Source: Neisseria mucosa
Lineage (GTDB): Bacteria > Pseudomonadota > Gammaproteobacteria > Burkholderiales > Neisseriaceae
Assembly (NCBI RefSeq): GCF_013267835.1
Contig: NZ_CP053939.1
Coordinates: 1,302,001-1,366,000 of the forward strand
Reading direction: 5' to 3'
DNA length: 64,000 nt
This document shows, piece by piece, positions 57,303 to 64,000 of the stretch (its first letter is position 1; the number at the start of each line of letters is the position of its first letter). Made by a program: the position numbers and the translations under genes. A model generated the notes under the pieces. That model was not told where the DNA came from. It searched no databases and saw nothing but the letters and a program-made list of their open reading frames with translations.

Positions 57303-57341
57303 TCGTATAATTGGATATTGGAAATAGATGCCCCTCTTAAT

Positions 57342-58001
57342 TCAGACGGCCTTTTTGCTTTCCAAATATTCTGACAAGCCGCGCTCGCGCAAAATACAGC
57401 TCGGGCATTCATGACAACCGCCGACCACGCCGTTATAACAAGTATGCGTATGCTCGCGAATATAATCCAACACACCCATTTCATCCGCCAATGCCCAAGT
57501 TTGCGCTTTGGTTAAATACATCAAGGGCGTGTGGATTTGAAAAGCGTAATCCATGGCCAGATTCAGCGTAACATTCATCGACTTGACGAACACATCGCGA
57601 CAGTCGGGATAACCGGAAAAGTCGGTTTCGCACACGCCGGCAATGATATGGCGTATCCCCTGCCCTTTGGCGTAAATGGCGGCATAAAGCAAAAACAAAG
57701 CATTGCGCCCATCTACAAATGTATTGGGCAGGCCGTCTGAAGCCGTTTCAATCGCCGCCGTATCATCCATCAAGGCGTTATGCGTAATCTGTTGCATTAG
57801 GCTCAAATCGAGCACGGTCTGCTTCACGCCCAAATCTTGGGCAATCCAACGCGCGCGCTCCAATTCGATGGCGTGGCGTTGTCCATATTGAAAAGTGATG
57901 GCCTGCACATTTTCAAGGCCATAGGTTTGAATTGCCTGAATCAGGCAGGTTGTTGAATCCTGCCCGCCCGAAAAAATAACGAGGGCCTGCTGTTTTTCCA
58001 T
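57342..58001 (-). CDS. queC: 7-cyano-7-deazaguanine synthase
   Basis: The 219-residue PP-loop ATPase has [10 protein letters not shown] at 11-20 and the zinc-binding C-terminal C-x8-C-x2-C-x2-C cluster ([15 protein letters not shown]). It turns 7-carboxy-7-deazaguanine into preQ0 for queuosine. The last codons and stop, KKAV then TGA, are supplied by an uptake sequence. It is transcribed towards the L,D-transpeptidase gene. Confidence 0.95.
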   Translation of the reverse strand: MEKQQALVIFSGGQDSTTCLIQAIQTYGLENVQAITFQYGQRHAIELERARWIAQDLGVKQTVLDLSLMQQITHNALMDDTAAIETASDGLPNTFVDGRNALFLLYAAIYAKGQGIRHIIAGVCETDFSGYPDCRDVFVKSMNVTLNLAMDYAFQIHTPLMYLTKAQTWALADEMGVLDYIREHTHTCYNGVVGGCHECPSCILRERGLSEYLESKKAV

Positions 58002-58121
58002 AGTAAATTCCTAGTTTTGTTAACGCGGGAGGTTTGCGAACCGCGTGATTCGAAGATTGACGGATTATAACGGATTTCGTCTATAATCACGGCACTTCAT
58101 TTTCTTTTATATAGCATAATC

Positions 58122-58721
58122 ATGAGCATCTACGCCCTGAAACCAAAATTTCAAAACCTGTTGCGCCCCATTGTTAAGCGACTGTATCAAAAAGGCATTA
58201 CTGCCAATCAGGTTACCCTGTTTGCCTGCGCCGTTTCCATTTTGATCGGTTTGCTTTTAGCATTGTTTGCAGGTGTATCCACATTATTCTGGCTTTTGCC
58301 GATCTGGTTGTTTGTCCGCATGGCGCTGAATGCGATGGACGGTATGCTGGCACGGGAGTTCGGTCAACAATCGGCATTGGGCGGCTATTTGAATGAAATC
58401 ACCGACATTGTCGCCGATGCTGCTTTGTATCTGCCTTTTGCCTTTATCGCGCCCTTCGGCGGTGTGCAAATTGCCCTGTTTATTTGGCTGGCGGCAATGA
58501 CTGAGTTTTGCGGCGTTTTGGGGCAAATCCACGGCAACGGCCGGCGTTATGACGGGCCATTCGGCAAAAGCGACCGTGCATTCTTTATCGGCGCATTGGC
58601 CGTATGGTATGCAGTCGCCGGCAGCTTCCATTCTCTTTTCTATATCCTTATGTGGCTCGCCTGCGCGGCATTGGTTTATACCTGCTACAAACGTGTCATC
58701 AATGGCTTGAAGGCCGTCTGA
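58122..58721 (+). CDS. CDP-alcohol phosphatidyltransferase, YnbA-like
   Basis: The 199-residue protein has six helices. The CDP-alcohol phosphotransferase motif reads N-A-M-D-G-M-L-A-R-x8-G-x3-N-x3-D at about 67-91. The usual first and third Asp are Asn, while D-G-x2-A-R and the last Asp are kept, followed by I-V-A-D. YnbA-type proteins of E. coli ynbABCD are likely to make an unusual phospholipid. The stop codon lies in an uptake sequence (LKAV then TGA). A ynbC-like gene occurs further on at 62334. Confidence 0.82.
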   Translation: MSIYALKPKFQNLLRPIVKRLYQKGITANQVTLFACAVSILIGLLLALFAGVSTLFWLLPIWLFVRMALNAMDGMLAREFGQQSALGGYLNEITDIVADAALYLPFAFIAPFGGVQIALFIWLAAMTEFCGVLGQIHGNGRRYDGPFGKSDRAFFIGALAVWYAVAGSFHSLFYILMWLACAALVYTCYKRVINGLKAV

Positions 58722-58797
58722 AATTTATCCACGTTCTTGGGTTAATCATCATTGATTGGAGTATTTAAACCCATCAACCTGTTTTACTGAAAACAAG

Positions 58798-58839
58798 AAG
58801 GCCGTCTGAAACCATAAACTATCGGTTTCAGACGGCCTT
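58798..58839. terminator. Paired uptake-sequence terminator between convergent genes
   Basis: AAGGCCGTCTGAAACC and its complement form a 16-bp stem with T-runs, serving the ynbA-like gene and the membrane protein on the other strand. Confidence 0.85.
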
Positions 58840-58860
58840 TTATCCGTCAGCCAAGATAAC

Positions 58861-60723
58861 TTACTGTTTACCCAGTTGACTGTAATCTACCAACATATAC
58901 TTGGCAGTAATTTTCTGTGAAGCATTGCCTTCGTCGCCCATCAAAATCATCTGCGGCTTGCCGTTAACGGTAATCGAATCGACGGCTTCAACGTTGGTGA
59001 TGTGTTGCAGATTAGGCAGAGAGATTTTTTGCGGTTCATCGGTCGGATTACCGCTCCAAGTCCACAGTTGCGAGAATTTCTGTCCATTCTCATCCTTCAC
59101 TTCATTGGCAATCACATAGGTTTTCAACACAGGATCATAGTTGAGGGAACGGATACCGCCGCCATCAATATCAATCACCGCCACTTCATCAAATTCAGGT
59201 TTGGCGTTGCGCTCAAATACATCTTTCGGATTGCTGATAAACGCGACCAAAGCCATGTTGTTGAACTCAGGATCACGAAATCCCAAAACGAGACGTTTTT
59301 TCACCGGATCAAACGCCATGCCCTCAATATTGATTTCTTCAAAAGAAACTTCAGCCTTGGTTCGCTCGCGAATCAAATCATGCAGCTTATGATCGGTTTC
59401 CAAAACCTGCGTCAAATTGTCGTAACTGGTCAGCCCCAACACATTGCCGTCTTGGATTTTAAAGCGCATCAGGTGTTCGCGGTCGGGCGAACGGTTGCCT
59501 TTACGGGTGCGCGAATGTGAAGTCAGCGCGTAGATAAAGCCTTCATCATCGCGCGCCAGAGCCTCCAAGTCGCTGAGACGGCGTTTGAAACCGGTAATCA
59601 CGCGCGTATCCAATGCCTCGTCTTCCACAAACCTGCCGGTTTTATCAATGCTGACAATACTGAACGCATGGTTGGGTTCGTCTTCCGCAATCAACAAATT
59701 GCCGTCCAGAAGCTGTTGTACGGCGGAAGGCTCATACACACCGTTAAACATATTGATTCCCAGCGAACGCAGCTCTGCCGCATTGTTGGCCGGCGGTATC
59801 AGCAATGACGGCAATGTTTTCACGCCGATAAATGCCACCAGTGAAGCCAGCAAGCCCCAGCGGAATACCGCGTAAGACAAATTGATGTATTTGAACTGTT
59901 TGTCCGCCAACAAACCAAGCCAATAAAGATGGTCGCTCATCTTTTCATAGATTTGTTTACGGTCGCCCATAATCTCCTGCATCATTTCCCAATATTGATC
60001 TTTTTGCAGTTTCACACGGTCTTCATAAATCAAAATATTGGGTTGGCTGCCGCCAAAAAAGCGCGTTTCGGTACTGCTGAGACGGGTTTTCAAATCCTTC
60101 AGCTTAGAACGGCCGCGGATAAAATCCTTAAACCATGTCCGCGCCGCCTGCATTTTGCCGATACGTTCCGGCGAAGCAGAAAGCAATGCAAACACGATAG
60201 ACGCGGCGGCAGTAATCATAAACGTACTGGCCGGAATCAGAAATTCGGGCGACGATGAAAAAATAAACGCACCCGAAATCATCAGTGCAGACACGATAAA
60301 ACCATTCAGCGAAATCATAATATTCGCTTTGGTTGCCGCCAGCGCCAACAATTCCATCTCCGAGCGTACGGCATTGCGGAACATGGTTTCCACGCCCTTA
60401 TTCGTACCCAACAAATCAGGCGCATTCAAATCTTCGGCTTTATTTTTTTTCTTTTTCGCCTTGTCTTTTTTGCGTTTGGCTTTCTTTTCACTTTTTTCAG
60501 ACGGCATCTCAGGATGTTCAACTGCTTCCTGACCTTCTACCGCCTCCTGAATTTCTACCGCTTCAGCCGCAACACCAACTTCGTTTTCAACAGTATTGTT
60601 TCGATCGCGATCCCAAAAATCAACGTCCTGTTGGGAATCGGCAGATATACCGCCGTTTAAAGGTCTGCCTTGGTCGCCCATCTGCTTCTGCCGGCCGTCT
60701 TCCTTCCAATCATTCAAATCCAT
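58861..60723 (-). CDS. Pycsar-effector-type (PycTM/DUF5706) domain fused to DUF3616-like domain
   Basis: The 620-residue protein has an acidic then Lys-rich N-terminus (1-100, with KKAKRKKDKAKKKKNKAED). A PycTM-like domain at about 115-305 follows: F-R-N-A-V-R-S-E-M, A-T-K-A-N-I-M-I-S-L-N with helices at 136-155 and 161-183, then Y-W-L-G-L-L-A-D-K-Q-F-K-Y-I and a third helix at 284-303. From about 340 to 615 a beta-rich domain resembles DUF3616 (LEALARDDEGFIYALTSHSR; EGMAFDPVKKRLVLGFRDP). Start 60723 has GGGAG upstream. No nucleotide cyclase gene is next to it. A phage-defence or stress role is inference. Confidence 0.78.
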   Translation of the reverse strand: MDLNDWKEDGRQKQMGDQGRPLNGGISADSQQDVDFWDRDRNNTVENEVGVAAEAVEIQEAVEGQEAVEHPEMPSEKSEKKAKRKKDKAKKKKNKAEDLNAPDLLGTNKGVETMFRNAVRSEMELLALAATKANIMISLNGFIVSALMISGAFIFSSSPEFLIPASTFMITAAASIVFALLSASPERIGKMQAARTWFKDFIRGRSKLKDLKTRLSSTETRFFGGSQPNILIYEDRVKLQKDQYWEMMQEIMGDRKQIYEKMSDHLYWLGLLADKQFKYINLSYAVFRWGLLASLVAFIGVKTLPSLLIPPANNAAELRSLGINMFNGVYEPSAVQQLLDGNLLIAEDEPNHAFSIVSIDKTGRFVEDEALDTRVITGFKRRLSDLEALARDDEGFIYALTSHSRTRKGNRSPDREHLMRFKIQDGNVLGLTSYDNLTQVLETDHKLHDLIRERTKAEVSFEEINIEGMAFDPVKKRLVLGFRDPEFNNMALVAFISNPKDVFERNAKPEFDEVAVIDIDGGGIRSLNYDPVLKTYVIANEVKDENGQKFSQLWTWSGNPTDEPQKISLPNLQHITNVEAVDSITVNGKPQMILMGDEGNASQKITAKYMLVDYSQLGKQ

Positions 60724-60889
60724 ATCATGACTCCCAACATCAAACACTTTGAATTAAATGGAAAATAAAAAGCATATTTAGTTCATTTATTTTAGGTAAT
60801 TTACATGCCGCTTACATTCTTTAAATACCTAAATAGCAAACTGCCGCAGAACCCCAAAGTCCTGCGACAACCCGCTTTGCATCAAAATA

Positions 60890-61174
60890 TTAATAGTCGA
60901 TGCGTTCTTTAATAATTTTCAAATCAGGATAAGACAAAACAATGTCGTACTCACGACCATCTTTAAAAGCCTCGATATCCAACACAGGCTGGCCTCGACG
61001 GCTATCGGCTTCAACATCGTGAACTTGATAGCCACGTTGTTCCAATATTTTTACGGCTTTAGCACGATTTTGCTCGAAGTTTTTGTCGCTGTAGATTTTT
61101 TGTTCAATGTAATCGCTGGCACCGGCAGTAGCGGCAGACAAAGCAACGATGGCGGTCAATAAGAATTTTTTCAT
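60890..61174 (-). CDS. Small secreted PepSY-like protein
   Basis: The 94-residue protein has a signal peptide (KKFLLTAIVALSAATAGA) and one PepSY-like domain: NRAKAVKILEQRGYQVHDVEADSRRGQPVLDIEAFKDGREYDIVLSYPDLKII. Its mature part is about 75 residues and charged. PepSY domains often act as inhibitors or metal-related folds in the periplasm. A purine-rich AAAAGGAAA precedes the start. It lies upstream of the PycTM gene in the same orientation (167 bases). Confidence 0.75.
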   Translation of the reverse strand: MKKFLLTAIVALSAATAGASDYIEQKIYSDKNFEQNRAKAVKILEQRGYQVHDVEADSRRGQPVLDIEAFKDGREYDIVLSYPDLKIIKERIDY

Positions 61175-61268
61175 GTTTGATTTCCTTTTCAAATGTGTAT
61201 TCGGGTTTCGATGGATGTATTAAAACACAGTAAAATTAGCAGTTAATTAGTGCTTGGTTAAACGCAGT

Positions 61269-61301
61269 AAAGGCCGTCTGAAAACTGTTCAGACAGCCTT
61301 T
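61269..61301. repeat. Imperfect facing uptake sequences between divergent genes
   Basis: AAAGGCCGTCTGAA faces TTCAGACAGCCTTT (one mismatch). It lies between divergent starts, where a terminator would have no obvious use, and may mark a recombination or insertion border. Confidence 0.6.
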
Positions 61302-61405
61302 AACCTTAATCATCAAATTTCAAACGTATTGCTCAAGTGTAAATCCAGAGAGTTAGAAACAATGAAAAGCCTGCAGCGAATATTCACCCAACAAATGGAA
61401 AAACC

Positions 61406-62176
61406 ATGAACAACTTTTGCGAAATCACCTTTTGCCAACAAATCGGCAGCAACAAACAACACAACCAAGATGCCCTTTTTAACGGCGAGCAAGTGTTTCA
61501 ATATAAACTCAAAACCGCTGAAACACGTCTTGAAACCCGTCCACGCTTTATCATCAGGATAGCCGACGGCATTTCCAATAGCAATCGTCCCGAAAAAGCC
61601 AGCAAATTAGCCATGCACCTATTAAGCCATACAACCAAACTCAGCCGTCAAACCATCAATCATGTACAAACCGCTTTATCTAAAGAGTTGGCAGAGGATT
61701 ATTTTGGTTCCTCAACCACTTTTGTTGCCGCCGAAATCGACCAAACCACCGGCAAAACCAAAATCATCAGCGTAGGCGACAGCCGCGCCTATTTGATTGA
61801 TACACAAGGAAAATGGAAGCAACTGACCCAAGATCACTCGATACTCTCCGAATTGCTGGATGGTTTGTCGGATAAAAAAGAAGAAGGGTTTGCCACCATA
61901 TATGGCGGTGTTTCTTCTTATCTAGTAGCAGATTATTCCGATTTCCAAGACAAAATGTGCCATGTCGAGCTTACGCTTAAAGCAGGAGAAAGCCTGCTGC
62001 TTTGTTCAGACGGCCTAAGTGACGCTCTTTCAGAAGAAATAAGAGAAAAAATTTGGCAACAATATGATAACGATAAGTCCCGTCTGACTGTATTTCGTAA
62101 ATTAATGGCGAAACAAAAAGTTTATGATGATATGTCGGTAGTAGTTTGTAAGGTTATCCAAACGCCCTCTATCTAA
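61406..62176 (+). CDS. PP2C-family Ser/Thr phosphatase
   Basis: The 256-residue PPM phosphatase has an N-Q-D motif near 20-23, R-I-A-D-G-I-S near 52-58, S-S-T-T-F-V-A-A near 102-109, I-S-V-G-D-S-R-A-Y near 122-130, D-H-S-I near 146-149, L-L-L-C-S-D-G-L-S-D near 201-210, and D-D-M-S-V-V-V near the end. All metal-binding Asp positions are kept. It is cytoplasmic and would act on phosphoproteins. No Ser/Thr kinase gene is in the window. An uptake sequence encodes SDGL in the metal-binding motif (about 62010). Confidence 0.85.
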   Translation: MNNFCEITFCQQIGSNKQHNQDALFNGEQVFQYKLKTAETRLETRPRFIIRIADGISNSNRPEKASKLAMHLLSHTTKLSRQTINHVQTALSKELAEDYFGSSTTFVAAEIDQTTGKTKIISVGDSRAYLIDTQGKWKQLTQDHSILSELLDGLSDKKEEGFATIYGGVSSYLVADYSDFQDKMCHVELTLKAGESLLLCSDGLSDALSEEIREKIWQQYDNDKSRLTVFRKLMAKQKVYDDMSVVVCKVIQTPSI

Positions 62177-62333
62177 CTCTTTTAACAATCACTGTCATCA
62201 GTTTTAAGTGAAATTTGAAACCATCTTTTACCATATCTCTCCATCATTGCATTCATCCGTCTATCGGATAATCATTGCATTTATTCGATATGTCATGATA
62301 CTGTTCAAAAAATATGACTATTAGGAGTTTCTC

Positions 62334-64000
62334 ATGTCCGAACAGCAAAAATTCTTTTCAACCCAAGACGGGACTTCGCTTTTCTACCGCTATCGCCCTG
62401 CTGCCGATGGTTCTTCCGATAAAGCCATTGTGCTGTTTCATCGCGGACATGAGCATTCCGGCCGGATGATGTTTGTGGCGGATGAGCTGGGTTTCAACGA
62501 TTTTTCCTATTTCGCTTGGGATGCGCGCGGTCATGGTTACAGCCCCGGTGAACGTGGCGATAGTCCGAGTATCGGCACTTCGGTTGCTGATGTAGATGAT
62601 TTTATCCGACACATTCAAAGCGAATACGGCATCAAACCTGAAAACATCTGCGTGATTGCGCAAAGTGTCGGCGCGGTATTGGTTTCTACTTGGTTGCACG
62701 ATTACGCACCGAAAATCCGTTGCGCCGTATTGGCTTCGCCTGCGTTCAAAGTCAAACTCTATGTTCCGTTTGCCCGTACCGGTTTGAAACTCATGCAAAA
62801 ATGGCGCGGCAATTTCTTTGTCAACAGCTACGTCAAAGCCCACTATCTGACCCACAATGTCGAACGTCAAAAAAGCTACGACAATGACCCGCTGATTACC
62901 CGCGCCATTTCTGTGCGCATCCTGCTGGGTTTATATGAAGCGGCCGAACGCGTCGTTGCCGATGCACAAGCGATTACTACGCCTGTACAACTGTTAATTT
63001 CAGGCAGCGATTGGGTCGTTCATCACAAACCGCAACACGATTTCTACAATCGTTTGGGCAGCCATATTAAAGAGCGCCATATCCTGCCCGGTTTCTACCA
63101 CGATACTTTAGGCGAGCAAGACCGTGAAATTGCGTTTGTAGAAATGCGCCGTTTTATCCGCGAGCGTTTCAACCAACCTTTGCAACCAGTTGATTTAACC
63201 CAAGCACATTTGTACAGCGACAGCCGCCGCGAAGCTGACGAACTGGCTACGCCTTTGCCTATTTGTTCGCCACGCGGCGCATTTTGGGCAATATATCGTG
63301 CCTCGCTCAAACTGGGTGCGCGCTGGAGTGAAGGCTTGAGAATCGGTCAAGAAACAGGTTTTGATTCAGGCAGCACGCTGGACTACGTCTACCGCAATCA
63401 ACCGCAAGGCAGCAACGCTTTCGGTGTATGGGTGGACAAATACTATCTCAATGCCATCGGCTGGCGCGGCATCCGCCAACGCAAAGTCAATATCGGCAAA
63501 GCCATTCAGACGGCCTCAGCCAAACTGCGTGAAGCAGGCAAACCTGTACACGTTTTGGATATTGCATCCGGTCATGGCCGCTATGTATTGGATGCCCTGA
63601 CTACCGATACGTTGCCTGATTCCGTACGCTTGCGCGATTACAGCCCGATTAATGTCGAAGCCGGACGCAAACTGATTGCCGAGCGCGGCTTGCAAAACAC
63701 GGTAACCTTCAATGAAGTCAATGCCTACGACCGCGCCAATTATCACGATTTACAGCCGCGTCCAACGCTGGGCATCGTCTCCGGCCTGCACGAATTGTTT
63801 GCCGACAACGATTTAATTTTGAACTCACTCTACGGCTTCGGCGAAGCCATTGAAACCGGCGCCTACCTGATTTACACCGGCCAACCTTGGCATCCGCAAC
63901 TGGAAATGATTGCCCGCGCCCTGACCAGCCACAAAGCAGGCAGCCCAAACTGGGTAATGCGCCGCCGCAGTCAACAGGAAATGGATCAGCTGGTTGAAAA
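62334..64000 (+). CDS. YnbC-like alpha/beta hydrolase-methyltransferase fusion, 5' part
   Basis: The frame is open to the window end (555 codons). Residues 1-280 form an alpha/beta hydrolase with V-L-F-H-R-G-H-E-H, nucleophile S111 in I-A-Q-S-V-G-A, and a late D/H pair region (GSDWVVHH). From about residue 330 a class I methyltransferase follows, with V-L-D-I-A-S-G-H-G-R near 406-415. AGGAG precedes the ATG. This matches the YnbC plan of the E. coli ynbABCD lipid cluster, whose ynbA counterpart lies 3.6 kb to the left. Confidence 0.85.
   Translation, partial: MSEQQKFFSTQDGTSLFYRYRPAADGSSDKAIVLFHRGHEHSGRMMFVADELGFNDFSYFAWDARGHGYSPGERGDSPSIGTSVADVDDFIRHIQSEYGIKPENICVIAQSVGAVLVSTWLHDYAPKIRCAVLASPAFKVKLYVPFARTGLKLMQKWRGNFFVNSYVKAHYLTHNVERQKSYDNDPLITRAISVRILLGLYEAAERVVADAQAITTPVQLLISGSDWVVHHKPQHDFYNRLGSHIKERHILPGFYHDTLGEQDREIAFVEMRRFIRERFNQPLQPVDLTQAHLYSDSRREADELATPLPICSPRGAFWAIYRASLKLGARWSEGLRIGQETGFDSGSTLDYVYRNQPQGSNAFGVWVDKYYLNAIGWRGIRQRKVNIGKAIQTASAKLREAGKPVHVLDIASGHGRYVLDALTTDTLPDSVRLRDYSPINVEAGRKLIAERGLQNTVTFNEVNAYDRANYHDLQPRPTLGIVSGLHELFADNDLILNSLYGFGEAIETGAYLIYTGQPWHPQLEMIARALTSHKAGSPNWVMRRRSQQEMDQLVE

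Overview
The window is chromosomal DNA from a Neisseria, most likely a commensal of the subflava/flavescens type. The evidence is the very frequent DNA uptake sequence with core GCCGTCTGAA, nearly always in the AGGCCGTCTGAA form (AG dialect, not the ATGCCGTCTGAA form usual in meningococci and gonococci). It is often paired head to head as a terminator. The gene content is also Neisserial: tspA/fimV, misR/misS, pglL, rmpM, lipid-modified azurin, and a hisB with an N-terminal extension. The species call is inference. No insertion sequence, prophage or CRISPR array was seen, and one tRNA gene (Asn) was found.

Layout. 1-4.7 kb: the start of tspA/fimV faces yciB-yciI-bolA, then two parvulin-type foldases and dtd. 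4.7-7.7 kb: a gluconate permease/kinase pair and a nitroreductase gene broken by one in-frame TGA. 7.7-15.6 kb: one long minus-strand block, hisC-hisB, hisH-hisA-(membrane protein)-hisF-hisI-hisE, hinT, tatA-tatB-tatC. 15.8-24.8 kb, plus strand: DUF2069 protein-pglL, misR-misS, a shortened Pat-like protein, then rpsP-rimM-trmD-rplS. 24.9-33.8 kb: PepSY membrane protein, greA with a structured leader, DUF4149 protein, rmpM, cysB, fnr and hemN sharing an FNR box, DUF1289 protein and a TraB/GumN lipoprotein. 33.8-38.9 kb, minus strand: argF, ogt, dapE, an unknown gene, a hemerythrin-like protein and azurin. 39.2-49.1 kb: dciA-like/secA, aroC, proQ, pit, anmK and a TerC-CBS protein with an attenuator-like leader.

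The accessory-looking parts are on the right. 49.5-50.2 kb is AT-rich. It holds what looks like the broken tail of a polymorphic toxin plus a possible immunity gene, next to tRNA-Asn. 50.4-54.6 kb is a tight five-gene operon: a TPR/FimV-like membrane protein, a degenerate receiver protein, a small GTPase of the MglA/CvnD kind, a winged-helix/roadblock-like protein and a roadblock/LC7 protein. It is a candidate polarity or pilus-control switch. After rlmD, an L,D-transpeptidase and queC, a ynbA-like and a ynbC-like gene flank 3.6 kb. That stretch carries a Pycsar-effector-type membrane domain fused to a DUF3616-like domain, a small PepSY protein and a PP2C phosphatase. These two regions are the best candidates for undescribed biology.
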